Below are positions 45,206-54,753 of a stretch of 64,000 bases of DNA, piece by piece. Source of the stretch: Pseudomonas saliphila (GTDB lineage Bacteria > Pseudomonadota > Gammaproteobacteria > Pseudomonadales > Pseudomonadaceae); the NCBI RefSeq assembly GCF_008638345.1, contig NZ_VTVA01000003.1, positions 219,007-283,006 on the forward strand, in the 5' to 3' direction. The translations under genes and the position numbers were made by a program. The notes under the pieces were generated by a model that did no database searches, was not told the origin of the DNA, and saw only the letters and a list, made by a program, of their open reading frames with translations. Within the stretch, counting starts at the first letter, position 1. Every line of letters starts with the position of its first letter.

Positions 45206-45984
45206 TCTTCACCTCCGGTTTGACCATGGGCTGCAGCAGTGCGGGCTTCCAGCGCGCGTAGCGCTTCCAGTTCTTCGGGCTTGGGCGCCTCGGTCTCGAC
45301 GACATTCTCGGCGAAACGGATTTTCCAGCCGGTGTTTTCGACCACCTGTTCGCGAGTAACGCCTGGGTGCAGCGAGGTCACTACGAATTCCCGGGTGCCC
45401 TCCTCGGGCTCCATGATGCACAGATCGGTGATAATGCCCATCGGACCGGCACCAGGCAGCCCCAACCGTTTGCGATGATCGCCGCCTTCGCCGTGGCCCA
45501 CAGAGGTAATGAAAGACAACTTGTCGACAAAGGTGCGATGCGACTGCTTGAGAATAATCAGCACTTCCTTGGCGCTGCCGGCAATTTCCGGTGCGCCACC
45601 GGCGCCGGGCAGGCGAACCTTTGGCTGATTGTAGTCGCCAATGACTGTGGTATTGATGTTGCCAAACCGGTCGACCTGCGCCGCGCCGAGAAAGCCGACG
45701 TCGATGCGTCCGCCCTGCAGCCAGTAACGGAAAATCTCGCCGGTGGGCACCACAGTGTCGGCGGTTTCTGCCAACTCGCCATCACCGATCGAGAGCGGCA
45801 ATACGCTGGGCTTGCAGCCAATAGGGCCGGATTCGTAAATCAGCACTACGTCAGGCGAGGTAGTGAGCCGCGCCAGGTTGGCGGCCTTGGATGGCAGGCC
45901 AATCCCGACAAAACACACAGCGCCATTCTTCAGGCGCCGCGAGGCGGCCACGGTCATCATTTCATTGGTGTTGTAGGCAGTCAT
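45202..45984 (-). CDS. pcaJ: 3-oxoadipate CoA-transferase subunit B
   Basis: This 260 aa subunit pairs with PcaI to transfer CoA from succinyl-CoA to 3-oxoadipate. The catalytic glutamate lies in [12 protein letters not shown] near residue 50, and [15 protein letters not shown] and [20 protein letters not shown] are family blocks. The C-terminal extension ([20 protein letters not shown]) is usual. The start overlaps the pcaI stop by one base (TAATG), and the stop overlaps pcaF, giving strict translational coupling. Confidence 0.96.
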   Translation of the reverse strand: MTAYNTNEMMTVAASRRLKNGAVCFVGIGLPSKAANLARLTTSPDVVLIYESGPIGCKPSVLPLSIGDGELAETADTVVPTGEIFRYWLQGGRIDVGFLGAAQVDRFGNINTTVIGDYNQPKVRLPGAGGAPEIAGSAKEVLIILKQSHRTFVDKLSFITSVGHGEGGDHRKRLGLPGAGPMGIITDLCIMEPEEGTREFVVTSLHPGVTREQVVENTGWKIRFAENVVETEAPKPEELEALRALEARTAAAHGQTGGEE

Positions 45985-46856
45985 TATTTGCCCTCCTGCG
46001 GTGCGGCAAGCGTGGCTTGACTGAGTTTCTGAACAAAAGCACCGAAATCAGCGGTGCCACGGATGTACTCATCAATCCAGGCGGAGAAGGTCTCGCGGTC
46101 GCGGGCGATCGGATCCCAGCTCTGATAGAAGCGGTTGTCCCGTTCGGTATAGCCCAGCGCGTAGGATGGGTGCGCACCGCCCGGTACGTGACACACAGCA
46201 GTCAGCGCCCACTGCGGCAATACACAGGAGTTCATCGGTGCTTGCAGGTCGTCGACGATTTCCTCGACGGTGACGATGCAACGCTTGGCTGCCAGCGCGG
46301 CTTCCTTCTGCACACCCAGGATGCCCCAGAGCAATACGTTGCCCTTGCGGTCAGCCTTCTGCGCGTGGATTACCGTGACGTCAGGGCGTACCGCAGGCAC
46401 CGCCGCAAGCTCTTCGCCGGTGAATGGGCAGGTTACGCTCTTGATCAGCGGATTGACCTTGGGCAGATCTGATCCTGCGTACGCGCGCAGCACGGCGAAG
46501 GGCAGACCGGAGGCACCGGCAATGTAGGCGTTGGCCAGATCAGCATGGCTGTGCTCTTCAATTTCCAGCGGCTTGGGCCAGCCCTTCTCGACTGCGTCAC
46601 GCAGACGATGCAGGGATCCAACGCCCGGATTGCCACCCCAGGAAAAAATCAGCTTTTTTGCACAACCCGCACCGATCAGCAGGTCATACACCAGATCAGG
46701 GGTCATGCGGATGAGGGTCAGATCCTGCTTGTTCTGACGGATGATCTCGTGCGACGCAGCGGTCGGAATGAGATGGGTAAAGCCTTCGAGGGCGATGCTG
46801 TCGCCATCGTTGACGTAGCGGTCTATCGCTTCGGCAAGGGAAATGATCTTGGACAT
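45984..46856 (-). CDS. pcaI: 3-oxoadipate CoA-transferase subunit A
   Basis: This 290 aa subunit starts MSKIISLAEAIDRYVNDGDS at 46856; the 11 extra codons upstream do not fit the family. Blocks include ALEGFTHLIPTAASHEIIRQ, CAKKLIFSWGGNPGVGSLHR and DVTVIHAQKADRKGNVLLWG. With PcaJ it activates 3-oxoadipate to its CoA ester. The upstream region has a promoter overlapped by a PcaR-type operator, so it is the first gene of pcaIJF. Confidence 0.96.
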   Translation of the reverse strand: MSKIISLAEAIDRYVNDGDSIALEGFTHLIPTAASHEIIRQNKQDLTLIRMTPDLVYDLLIGAGCAKKLIFSWGGNPGVGSLHRLRDAVEKGWPKPLEIEEHSHADLANAYIAGASGLPFAVLRAYAGSDLPKVNPLIKSVTCPFTGEELAAVPAVRPDVTVIHAQKADRKGNVLLWGILGVQKEAALAAKRCIVTVEEIVDDLQAPMNSCVLPQWALTAVCHVPGGAHPSYALGYTERDNRFYQSWDPIARDRETFSAWIDEYIRGTADFGAFVQKLSQATLAAPQEGK

Positions 46857-46939
46857 CGGTATAGCTCTCGACTGAATGAGGGGGGCCACCGGATTGGGGT
46901 GGCGTAAGTCCTACCTTAAGCCGCCTCTACCTGGCAATC

Positions 46940-46956
46940 AATCCGATTATCGGATT
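46940..46956. promoter_or_regulatory. Downstream PcaR-like palindrome at pcaI
   Basis: AATCCGAT-T-ATCGGATT is a perfect 8+8 palindrome around one base. Its core CGAT(T/A)ATCG equals that of the adjacent PcaR-type site, 19 bases away centre to centre. It lies downstream of the predicted -10 and may be a second operator half bound by the same regulator. Confidence 0.6.
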
Positions 46957-46959
46957 AGT

Positions 46960-46992
46960 GTTCGATTATCGAACGAATCGGGCGTCAGCCAA
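46960..46992 (-). promoter_or_regulatory. pcaI promoter with PcaR operator
   Basis: On the minus strand TTGGCT, 16 bases, then GATAAT gives a plausible promoter (46965-46992). The -10 lies inside GTTCGATAATCGAAC (46960-46974). That differs by one base from GTTCGATAATCGCAC, the site over the pcaI -10 region described for Pseudomonas putida PcaR. Activation with 3-oxoadipate as effector would be expected. Confidence 0.75.
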
Positions 46993-47000
46993 CCGGCTCC

Positions 47001-47024
47001 TGTTCCTGTTCCTGTTCCTGTTCC
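47001..47024. repeat. Hexanucleotide tandem repeat (TGTTCC)4
   Basis: Four perfect copies of TGTTCC occur upstream of the pcaI promoter, between it and the 3' end of benE. Such short tandem repeats can change copy number by slippage. No gene runs through it. Confidence 0.85.
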
Positions 47025-47121
47025 GCAAGAGGTTCAGCCGCAGGCCGGCGCAGACTCAGCACCAGGTGCGCCGCTACGCGGCAGGGATTCTGGTTCCGAC
47101 TACTGAAGGCGATTCCCTGCC

Positions 47122-48270
47122 TCAGCGCTTCAAAACCAGATAACACCCATACCCGATAACCACCCCCCAAAGCGCAGAGGACAGCCCAAACAGCGACATG
47201 CCTGACGCGGTGACGATAAAGGTGATCAGCGAAGCCTCACGGTGACTGGCGTCTTCCAGAGCCGAAAACAGGTTGCCCGCAATGGCACCCAGCAACGCCA
47301 GCCCAGCCAGTACCGCAACAAAGGCGGCAGGCAAAGACGTGAAAAGGCTGACGATGGTACCGGCGAAGATGCCGCCCACCAGATAGAAAACCCCGTTGAA
47401 TACACCGGCAACGTAGCGCCGGGAGGGATCTTCATGAGCGTCCTTGCCCGTACAGATGGCTGCGGTGATGGCCGCCACCACGGTGGTTATCCCGCCGAAC
47501 AACGCGATAGGGATCGAAACCAGGCTGGTGACACCGATAACCGGCCTTGCTCTAACCGCGTAGCCCGCGCTCTGCAAGATGGCCATGCCCGGCAGAAACT
47601 GCCCAGTCAGGCTGACCAGCACCAACGGAATGGCCAGACTCAGGGTGGACGTCAAAGACCACTGTGGCTCAATGAACTGGGGTATCGCCACGCTCCAGCG
47701 CACACCAGAGAGCGAAGCCCCCTCGAGCACCACTGCCAGAAGAACCCCGACGATCAGAAGCAGAACCAGAGTGTATTTGGGGCAGAACCGCCGCAGCATC
47801 ACGTAAGCGGCCAACATTCCAATAGCCAGTGCAGGAGTAGACTCAATCGCCGTGAAAGCGCCGACGCCGAACTGAAAGAGGATGCCGGCCATCATCCCGG
47901 CGGCAATGCCCCCGGGAATGGCGCGAACGAAGGCGTCGAAGGTGCCGGATACACCGATGATAAAGATGATGACGGCGGCCGTGATATAGGCGCCAACAGC
48001 CTCATTCAGTGACAGGTCCGGGAAAAGCGTTACCAGCAATGCCGTCCCCGGCGCTGACCAGGCAGTGACGATCGGCGCCTTCAGCCAGACTGACAGGATG
48101 ATGCCGGACACCCCCGCCCCCACAGAGATGGCCCAGACCCAGGAGGTCATCATCTGCGTGGAGATTCCGGCACTCGAGCCGGCCTGGAAGAAGATTGCCA
48201 GCGGACCGGAATAGGACACCAGAACAGCCAGGAAACCGGCCACCACCGCTGGCAACGAAAGGTCTTTCAC
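47122..48270 (-). CDS. benE: BenE family benzoate/H+ symporter
   Basis: This 382 aa protein has about eleven to twelve hydrophobic segments. It shows BenE-type blocks: VVAGFLAVLVSYSGPLAIFF, TQMMTSWVWAISVGAGVSGI, FVRAIPGGIAAGMMAGILFQ, and ICTGKDAHEDPSRRYVAGVF. It imports benzoate using the proton gradient. It is the last gene of the ben run, 12 bases after benK. Two import systems (BenK and BenE) are therefore carried together. Confidence 0.93.
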   Translation of the reverse strand: MKDLSLPAVVAGFLAVLVSYSGPLAIFFQAGSSAGISTQMMTSWVWAISVGAGVSGIILSVWLKAPIVTAWSAPGTALLVTLFPDLSLNEAVGAYITAAVIIFIIGVSGTFDAFVRAIPGGIAAGMMAGILFQFGVGAFTAIESTPALAIGMLAAYVMLRRFCPKYTLVLLLIVGVLLAVVLEGASLSGVRWSVAIPQFIEPQWSLTSTLSLAIPLVLVSLTGQFLPGMAILQSAGYAVRARPVIGVTSLVSIPIALFGGITTVVAAITAAICTGKDAHEDPSRRYVAGVFNGVFYLVGGIFAGTIVSLFTSLPAAFVAVLAGLALLGAIAGNLFSALEDASHREASLITFIVTASGMSLFGLSSALWGVVIGYGCYLVLKR

Positions 48271-48282
48271 AGACTTAATTCC

Positions 48283-49638
48283 TCAGCTACCGGTGGTTCT
48301 CATTGCTGCGGCAGGGACGGCAGTTGTTTTGGGTTCCACTCCGAATCCGCTACGCCCTACCAGAGCGATGGCAACGGTGGCGATGACGCCCGGGACGGCC
48401 AATGCCAGGAAATTCAGATGGTGTGGCATAGCCATCGCCAGCAAGGCGCCGCCCACCAGCGGACCGACAATAGCGCCGTTGCGGCCAATACCCGAAGCCC
48501 ATCCCAAACCGGTGGAGCGGATACTGGTGGGGTAGTATTGGGCGACGTAGGCGTACAGCAGTATCTGCGAGCCGATGGTAGTCGCTCCGGCAATACCCAC
48601 CAGTGTATAGAGAACCCACATCGGGTTGTCGTAGCCCAGGGCTACGAGCGACGCCGAAGCCAGCATAAAGAAGGCCACCAGCACCGACCGCAAAGACAGT
48701 CTATCCGCCAGCCAGCCACCGCCTACCGCGCCAATGATTGCCCCCACATTGAGCACCATCAGGAACATCAGGCTTGAGCTCAGGGCATAGCCAGCGCTGG
48801 ACATCAGTTTTGGCAGCCAGGAACCCAGCGCGTAGACCATCAGCAGACAACAGAAGAAGGCAACCCAGAACATCATGGTGCTCATGGCCCGGCCATCGCG
48901 AAAGAGCTCCAGCACGGGTGCCTTGCTGTTGCTGGTCGGCGGCACTTCTAGCACGTCTTCCTGACGGATATCCATCAGCGGAGCGACCTGGCGGAGCACA
49001 TGGCGCGCTTCATTCTCGCGCTTTTGCGCCATCAGGAAAGCGACTGATTCAGGCAGATACTTCAGCATGAGCGGCAACAGAAGCAGCGGCACACCGGCCA
49101 GGAAAAACATGATCTGCCAGCCAAAATTCGGCACGATCCAGATACCCAGCCCGGCGGATATCATGCCGCCAACGGCGTAGCCACTGAACATCAGCGCTAC
49201 CAGCGTGCTGCGCCGGCGAGCCGGCGAGTACTCGCTCATCAGTGAGACAACGTTGGGCATAACGCCGCCAATGCCCAGGCCGGCAATGAAGCGCAACGCG
49301 CCGAACTCCCAGGGGGTGGTGGCCAGGCCATTGATCACCGTGGTCACGCTGAACAGCATCACGCAGCCGATGATGACTTTCTTGCGTCCTACCCGGTCCG
49401 ACAGCATGCCGAAACCCATGGCTCCGAACATCATCCCGAATAGCGCACTGCTGCCGAGCAAGCCGGCCACATAGGGGCTCAGCTGCCACTGGTCCATCAG
49501 GATGGGCAGCACTACGCCGTAGATCACCAGATCGTAGCCGTCGAAGATAATGATGAGGGTGCACCAGAACAGCACCTTCCAGTGAAAGCGGTTGAAGATG
49601 GCGTTATCGATAACGTCATTTACGTCTATGTTTTTCAT
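48283..49638 (-). CDS. benK: Benzoate MFS transporter (AAHS family)
   Basis: This 451 aa protein belongs to the aromatic acid:H+ symporter family. The N-terminus has WKVLFWCTLIIIFDGYDLVI, with the conserved D-G-Y-D of helix 1, and the loop GMLSDRVGRKKVIIG between helices 2 and 3. Twelve helices are apparent. BenK and PcaK are close relatives; its place after benD favours benzoate over 4-hydroxybenzoate. It lies 77 bases after benD, the largest gap inside this run, and 12 bases before benE. Confidence 0.9.
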   Translation of the reverse strand: MKNIDVNDVIDNAIFNRFHWKVLFWCTLIIIFDGYDLVIYGVVLPILMDQWQLSPYVAGLLGSSALFGMMFGAMGFGMLSDRVGRKKVIIGCVMLFSVTTVINGLATTPWEFGALRFIAGLGIGGVMPNVVSLMSEYSPARRRSTLVALMFSGYAVGGMISAGLGIWIVPNFGWQIMFFLAGVPLLLLPLMLKYLPESVAFLMAQKRENEARHVLRQVAPLMDIRQEDVLEVPPTSNSKAPVLELFRDGRAMSTMMFWVAFFCCLLMVYALGSWLPKLMSSAGYALSSSLMFLMVLNVGAIIGAVGGGWLADRLSLRSVLVAFFMLASASLVALGYDNPMWVLYTLVGIAGATTIGSQILLYAYVAQYYPTSIRSTGLGWASGIGRNGAIVGPLVGGALLAMAMPHHLNFLALAVPGVIATVAIALVGRSGFGVEPKTTAVPAAAMRTTGS

Positions 49639-49715
49639 CAGTCTGTACTCACCTTACTTGTTTTTATGCGGGAGTTACCGTCCTGGCGTGGGTGTCGTGC
49701 TATGACCTCCTTGTT

Positions 49716-50495
49716 TTATCCGAGGTCTCCGCCAGCCACAGGAATCACTGTGCCGGTAATGAAGCTGGCAGCATCCGATGCCAGGAACAGAATGGGTTCG
49801 GCCTGCTCGTCCAGCGTGCCGTAGCGGTCCATGAAGCTGTGCTGCCGGGTCTGCTCGACCAGCGTCTGGTACCAGGCTTTATCCTGTTCGCTCTGCTCAC
49901 TGGTATTGCGCGGCGTCAGCCGTGGCGGCGCTTCAGTTCCGCCGGGGGCCGTGGCGTTCACGCGAATGTTGTGCGACGCATATTCGTAGGCCAGGTTGAC
50001 GGTCATGGCGTTAACGCCCCCCTTGGCAGCGCCGTAGGGCACGCGCATCAGACCCCGCGTGGCTACTGAGGAGACGTTAACGATCACCCCGCCCTTCTGC
50101 TCCAGCATGTAGGGCAACACCGCGCGGCAGCACCAGAGGGTCGGAAACAGCGACCGCTGGATCTCCTTCTCGATCTGCTCAGGGCTGTAGCTTTCAAAGG
50201 GCTGCGCCCAGATGGTGCCGCCAACGTTATTGATGAGGATGTCGATGCGGCCAAACTCGCGATGGGCTTCGGCCATGACCTGCTCGGCGCCGGCCCAGGA
50301 TTCCAGGTCAGCCTGTACCGCAACGGCCCGGATGCCCTGATCTCTGAGTTCCGCCGCGACGCCCTGCACATAGTCTGCGATATCGACCAGCAGCAGCCGC
50401 CCGCCCTCGGCGGCCGCCAGCTCGGCAACGCGTTTGCCAATCCCCTGCGCAGCGCCGGTGATGACCATGACCTTGTCAGTGAAGCGGGCCTTCAT
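49716..50495 (-). CDS. benD: Benzoate cis-diol dehydrogenase
   Basis: This 259 aa short-chain dehydrogenase converts 1,6-dihydroxycyclohexa-2,4-diene-1-carboxylate to catechol with NAD+ and loss of CO2. The cofactor motif is MVITGAAQGIGKRVAELAAA, followed by NNVGG, the catalytic serine in VNVSSVATRG and Y-x3-K in VPYGAAKGGVN. Its start overlaps the benC stop by 4 bases. It completes conversion of benzoate to catechol started by BenABC. Confidence 0.95.
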   Translation of the reverse strand: MKARFTDKVMVITGAAQGIGKRVAELAAAEGGRLLLVDIADYVQGVAAELRDQGIRAVAVQADLESWAGAEQVMAEAHREFGRIDILINNVGGTIWAQPFESYSPEQIEKEIQRSLFPTLWCCRAVLPYMLEQKGGVIVNVSSVATRGLMRVPYGAAKGGVNAMTVNLAYEYASHNIRVNATAPGGTEAPPRLTPRNTSEQSEQDKAWYQTLVEQTRQHSFMDRYGTLDEQAEPILFLASDAASFITGTVIPVAGGDLG

Positions 50496-51520
50496 GCGAC
50501 CTGCTCCTGCACCGCTGCCAGGCTGGGTGTGAACTTCTCGTAATGGAAGGAGTTCGGCGTGATGCCCTGCTCACGGAAGTAAGCCAGCACCGAGTCGACC
50601 ATGGGCGGCGGCCCGCAGAGATAGACGTCAACATCACCTTCGTTGAGCGGCGCTCCGTCCATGTGCTCAGTGATGTAACCCTTGCGCTCGTGACCGCTGT
50701 CCTTGCTCGATATGCAGGTGACGTACGTGAAATTCTGCAGCTCCTCGACAAAACGATCGAGGATGTCCAGACACACCAGATCGTCGTCGGTGCTGACGCC
50801 GTAAACCAGGTGGGTAGGCAGATCGCAACCATTGGCCTTCATGTGCTCGAGCTTGGCCAGGAACGGGGCCAGGCCGGTGCCGCCGGCCAGCATCAGCACC
50901 GGGCGCTCGATGGGGCGCAGATAGAAGCTGCCCATCGGTCCCGTGAGGGTTACCTTGTCACCCGTACGTGCCTCGCCCACCAGCCAGGAACTCATCAACC
51001 CGCCTGGCACGTTGCGGATCAGGAAACTCAGATCACGGCTGCCGGGCTTGGAGCTGAAGGAATAGGCGCGGGTTTCATCGGTACCCGGGACCTGGATATT
51101 GACGTACTGCCCAGGCAGAAACGCCAGATCCTGCTCGACGCTGATTTTCAGTTCGATAGATGTCGACGAGATGAGATTGACCTCAGCCACGGCGCCGGAC
51201 ACGGTGGCATTGCCGGTCTTGCACATGGTCGAGGGCACCGGCACCTCAACCACACAGTCACTGGAGGGCACCATCTGGCAGGTCAGAACCATTCCCTGGC
51301 TCACTTCCTCATCGGACAATGCTTCCTCGATGTATTCCTCGCCCAGGTCGAACTCGCCCTGACGGCAGGCACCCTTGCAGGTGCCACAGACGCCGTCGGA
51401 GCAGTCCATGGGCAGGTTGATCTGCGCACGATAGGCCGCATCCAGTACGGTTTCGCCTTCGTTGCAGGGCACAAAGCGGGTAACGCCGTCTTCAAAATTC
51501 AGTGCGATGTTGTAGCTCAT
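50492..51520 (-). CDS. benC: Benzoate 1,2-dioxygenase electron transfer component
   Basis: This 342 aa reductase has an N-terminal plant-type 2Fe-2S ferredoxin domain (C40, C45, C48 in CSDGVCGTC, and C81). A ferredoxin-NADP reductase-like FAD domain follows (RAYSFSSKPGSRDLSFLIRN), then an NADH domain (PVLMLAGGTGLAPFLAKLEH and a C-terminal CGPPPMVD). It passes electrons from NADH to the BenAB oxygenase. It lies 19 bases after benB and overlaps benD. Confidence 0.96.
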   Translation of the reverse strand: MSYNIALNFEDGVTRFVPCNEGETVLDAAYRAQINLPMDCSDGVCGTCKGACRQGEFDLGEEYIEEALSDEEVSQGMVLTCQMVPSSDCVVEVPVPSTMCKTGNATVSGAVAEVNLISSTSIELKISVEQDLAFLPGQYVNIQVPGTDETRAYSFSSKPGSRDLSFLIRNVPGGLMSSWLVGEARTGDKVTLTGPMGSFYLRPIERPVLMLAGGTGLAPFLAKLEHMKANGCDLPTHLVYGVSTDDDLVCLDILDRFVEELQNFTYVTCISSKDSGHERKGYITEHMDGAPLNEGDVDVYLCGPPPMVDSVLAYFREQGITPNSFHYEKFTPSLAAVQEQVA

Positions 51521-51539
51521 GATGATGCTCTCCCATCAA

Positions 51540-52031
51540 TTACAGGTGGTAAATGTCCAGCACCTGATTGATGCAATCGTTGTTCAGAACCAGACGCTTT
51601 TCCCGGATCAGCGGCTGGTCGCCGGTGACATCCAGGGTGTAGAAGGAGGTGCCGAAGAATTCGGCGGTCTTCTTGTAGCGATAGGCCTTGGTAAGCCAGT
51701 TGAACCGCAGCTTTACTTCACTCTCGCTCTGGGACAGAACTTCCAGGTTGCTGGTGAAGTGTGTAGTGCGCGGCTCGGGCATGGAGCTGGCACCGGAGCG
51801 ATCGGTCTTGATGCGGTAGATCCGATCTTCCAACCCGTCCTTGTTGGGGTAATAGATGAGCGATATCTCGCGCTGCGGGTCTTCGGTCAGCTCATCGTTG
51901 TCATCCCAGGCAGGCATCCAGTAAGTGACCTCTTCGTGGTAGCACGCCAGCCACTGGTCCCACTGGCGGTCATCCAGATAACGCGCTTCGCGGATGATGA
52001 ACTGCTCGATGTCGTGATAGCTCAGGCTCAT
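51540..52031 (-). CDS. benB: Benzoate 1,2-dioxygenase small (beta) subunit
   Basis: This 163 aa subunit starts [20 protein letters not shown] at an ATG overlapping the benA stop (ATGA); a longer frame to 52109 lies inside benA and is not credible. Family blocks are [20 protein letters not shown] and a C-terminal [20 protein letters not shown]. With BenA it forms the alpha3-beta3 oxygenase, the beta subunit being structural. Confidence 0.97.
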   Translation of the reverse strand: MSLSYHDIEQFIIREARYLDDRQWDQWLACYHEEVTYWMPAWDDNDELTEDPQREISLIYYPNKDGLEDRIYRIKTDRSGASSMPEPRTTHFTSNLEVLSQSESEVKLRFNWLTKAYRYKKTAEFFGTSFYTLDVTGDQPLIREKRLVLNNDCINQVLDIYHL

Positions 52032-53404
52032 GCTGAAGCCTCCTCTGTAGTCACAGGAATGAGGCTGGCACGCTCGGCCGCAATGGCGCGGGCCATCTCG
52101 ACCTGCCAATGCTGGTGGTGATTGACGTACAGGCCTTCATCATCGGGTTTGGCACCGCTCATGATGGGCTTCATGTCGATCTGATTGGCGTGCTCGTCAG
52201 GGCCATCTATCCAGTGCGCGGCGCCACGGCTCATGTCATTCCAGCGCATGCCCTGGGCTTCATAACCGTTCTGACAGGCGCGGAATTCCTCCAGGTCGTC
52301 AGGCGTACCCATGCCAGTGACGTTGAAGAAGTCCTCGTACTGGCGAATGCGCTTGGTGCGAAGCTCGGCCGACTCGTTCTTCGGGGCGAAGGCGTAGATG
52401 GTCACCTCGGTCTTGTCGACGCTGATGGGACGCGTCACGCGGATCTGCGTGGAGAACTGATCCATCAGGTACACGTTGGGGTACAGGCACAGGTTCTTGG
52501 TAGTGCCCACGATCGAGTCGGCACGGGCCTCACCGAAGGTCTGGCGCAGGCGCTCGAGCTGGCTGAAGATGGGCCGCACTTCCGGGTTGAGCAGGCGCGT
52601 CCAGAGCATCATGTGGCCGTTTTCAAAGGAATAGAAACCACCATCAGCCGACCAGCTCTTGGCATCAACGGCCTCGGTGCCGCCCTTGTCGTAGTTGCGC
52701 TGGCCCATGGTGGACAGGTAGTTCCAGTGCACGGTGCCGACGTGGTAACCGTCCGCGCCATTCTCCGCGGTGAGCTTCCAGTTACCCTCGTAGGTATAGG
52801 TAGAGGTACCACGCAGGATCTCCAGGCCGTCTTCCGACTGATCCACGATGTTGTCGATGATCTTGGTGGCTTCACCCAGGTGCTCTTCAAGCGGCACCAC
52901 ATCAGCGCTCAGGCTGCCGAACAGAAAGCCCCGGTAGTTGCCGAACTTGGGCATCTGCTTGAGATCATGCGAGCCATCGGTATTGAACTGCTCGGGATAG
53001 CCGCCCTTCTTCTGATCCTTTGCCTTGAGCAGCTGACCGTCGTTGCGGAAGGTCCAGCCGTGGAAGGGACAGGTGAAGGAGGCCTTGTTGCCACGCTTCC
53101 TGCGGCACAGGGTGGCGCCCCGGTGCGAGCAGGTATTGAGGATGGCCTTGAGCTCGCCATCCTTGGTGCGGGTGACGATCACCGGCTGGCGCCCCACCGT
53201 TACCGTAAAGTAATCGCCCGGCTCAGCGACCTGGCTCTCGTGAGCCAGGTATACCCAGTTGCCTTCGAAGATGTATTTCATCTCCAGGTCGAACAGTTCC
53301 TGATCGGTGAAGATGCCGCGATCACATTGGTAGCGGCCGGTTGCAGGGTCTGCTACCACTGCGCCCTTGACCTTTTCGGCAAGCATGTCGAGTCTGTTGG
53401 TCAT
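52028..53404 (-). CDS. benA: Benzoate 1,2-dioxygenase large (alpha) subunit
   Basis: This 458 aa oxygenase subunit inserts both atoms of O2 into benzoate. The Rieske cluster ligands are C92, H94, C112 and H115 ([17 protein letters not shown]). The mononuclear iron site has H221 and H226 in [12 protein letters not shown], with the bridging D218. Length and sequence fit BenA rather than toluate XylX, though substrate range cannot be read exactly. Its start lies 5 bases after the catA stop, and its ribosome binding site GGAG overlaps that stop, so it is coupled to the cat genes. Confidence 0.96.
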   Translation of the reverse strand: MTNRLDMLAEKVKGAVVADPATGRYQCDRGIFTDQELFDLEMKYIFEGNWVYLAHESQVAEPGDYFTVTVGRQPVIVTRTKDGELKAILNTCSHRGATLCRRKRGNKASFTCPFHGWTFRNDGQLLKAKDQKKGGYPEQFNTDGSHDLKQMPKFGNYRGFLFGSLSADVVPLEEHLGEATKIIDNIVDQSEDGLEILRGTSTYTYEGNWKLTAENGADGYHVGTVHWNYLSTMGQRNYDKGGTEAVDAKSWSADGGFYSFENGHMMLWTRLLNPEVRPIFSQLERLRQTFGEARADSIVGTTKNLCLYPNVYLMDQFSTQIRVTRPISVDKTEVTIYAFAPKNESAELRTKRIRQYEDFFNVTGMGTPDDLEEFRACQNGYEAQGMRWNDMSRGAAHWIDGPDEHANQIDMKPIMSGAKPDDEGLYVNHHQHWQVEMARAIAAERASLIPVTTEEASA

Positions 53405-53409
53405 GTCGT

Positions 53410-54348
53410 TTACTCCGTGGTTTCCAGGGCGCGGCGGCGAGCATGGCGCTCTTGCAGCTCGGCCTTGTCAGTGGCTACCAGCGTCACGTTGAACTCGACC
53501 TCAGTAATCGGGCCGGTAAGTCCGTGCTGCGCAGCGGTATCGGAGTGCTGCACAGGCTTGGCCTCAACCACCAGCTCTTCACGCGTTGCGAAGGCAAAGT
53601 CATCGAAGGTGTATTCATCACCGGCAATGTTGATCTGGGTGGTGAGGTGCTTGAAGCCCGGCTTGGAAACGAAGTAATGGATATGTGCCGGGCGCTGGCC
53701 GTGGCGGCCGAGCTGGTTCAACAGCTTCTGGGTAGAACCGTCGGGTGGGCAACCGTAACCAGAGGGCATGATGCTCTGGGCGGCGTAACAGCCGTTGGCA
53801 TCGGTCTTGATGCGGCGGCGCAGATGGTATTCGCTCTGCGACTTGTCAAAGAAGGAATAGGCTCCCTTGGTGTTGGCGTGCCAGATGTCGACCACGGCGT
53901 CGGCCAGTGGTGCGCCCTGATCATCGGTAACCCGACCCTTGATCAGAATGACTTCGGCATCCTTGGCGGAGCCGTCGTCCATACGGGCGAAACCTTCACT
54001 GATGGGGGCACCGGCCACATACAGCGGACCTTCGATGGTGCGTGGCGTGCCGCCGGCCAGACCGGCCTGCTCGTCTTCAGCGTCCAGACGGATATCCAGG
54101 TAGCGATCCATGCCCAGTCCCGGCGCCAGCAGCGCTGTTTCACCATTGGCGCCCAGCTCACTGACGTAGTAGACGGCACTCCAGAACTCTTCCGGGGTGA
54201 CATCGAAATCCTCAACGATCTGGAAGATGTCGTGCATGACGCGGTGGACGATCTTCTTCACGCGCTCGTCACCACCGGATGTGTTGAAGCCTGCTACCTT
54301 TTCCAGCAGCTCTTTCACGTCGGCAGATTGCATGGTTTTAACAGTCAT
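53410..54348 (-). CDS. catA: Catechol 1,2-dioxygenase
   Basis: This 312 aa intradiol dioxygenase cleaves catechol to cis,cis-muconate. The non-haem Fe(III) ligands are readable: Y164, Y198, H222 and H224 (KGAYSFF; SGYGCP; AHIHYF). The N-terminal helical dimerisation region carries [20 protein letters not shown]. The ATG at 54348 has AGGAG seven bases upstream; the longer frame to 54447 is unsupported. It lies 82 bases after catC and 5 bases before benA, between the cat and ben parts of one co-oriented run. Confidence 0.97.
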   Translation of the reverse strand: MTVKTMQSADVKELLEKVAGFNTSGGDERVKKIVHRVMHDIFQIVEDFDVTPEEFWSAVYYVSELGANGETALLAPGLGMDRYLDIRLDAEDEQAGLAGGTPRTIEGPLYVAGAPISEGFARMDDGSAKDAEVILIKGRVTDDQGAPLADAVVDIWHANTKGAYSFFDKSQSEYHLRRRIKTDANGCYAAQSIMPSGYGCPPDGSTQKLLNQLGRHGQRPAHIHYFVSKPGFKHLTTQINIAGDEYTFDDFAFATREELVVEAKPVQHSDTAAQHGLTGPITEVEFNVTLVATDKAELQERHARRRALETTE

Positions 54349-54430
54349 TGTCGTTCTCCTCAGTTTCTTGTTGTAACGTCTCGGAGGCGCTTGGATCTGT
54401 GGATGCGCCGGTTCCGGTGGGGTATACCTG

Positions 54431-54721
54431 TCAGCTGTCGTCGTCACGGATGGAGGACGGATGGCGGCACAGGGGTGCGACGGAAATGTCCATATAAGGA
54501 AACAGGGGCAGACTGCTGATCAGCTCCTGCAGCTCGGTGTTGTCCTCAACATCGAAAATGCTCACGTTGGCGTAGCTGCCCGCCACGCGCCAAAGGTGAC
54601 GCCACTTGCCCTGCTGCTGCAGGTCCTGAGCGTAGGTCTTTTCCGCGGCCTTGATATCCGCAAGCCTGTCCGCAGGCATGTCGTGCGGGATGTTCACTTT
54701 CATTTCTACTTTAAAAAGCAT
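54431..54721 (-). CDS. catC: Muconolactone delta-isomerase
   Basis: This 96 aa protein is the normal CatC length. It begins MLFKVEMKVNIPHDMPADRL and has EKTYAQDLQQQGKWRHLWRV with AGSYANVSIFDVEDNTELQE, and LPLFPYMDISVAPLCRHPSS at the end. It isomerises muconolactone to 3-oxoadipate enol-lactone, the PcaD substrate. It lies 32 bases after catB. Confidence 0.98.
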   Translation of the reverse strand: MLFKVEMKVNIPHDMPADRLADIKAAEKTYAQDLQQQGKWRHLWRVAGSYANVSIFDVEDNTELQELISSLPLFPYMDISVAPLCRHPSSIRDDDS

Positions 54722-54753
54722 GGTTGCTCTCCGGTTGTTGGGCCTTGGGCCGG

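Noticed and set aside
52109..53677. 522-codon plus-strand frame opposite benA and catA
   Set aside because: The opposite strand encodes BenA and CatA with intact catalytic motifs; this frame is a composition shadow rich in Val/Gly/Leu.
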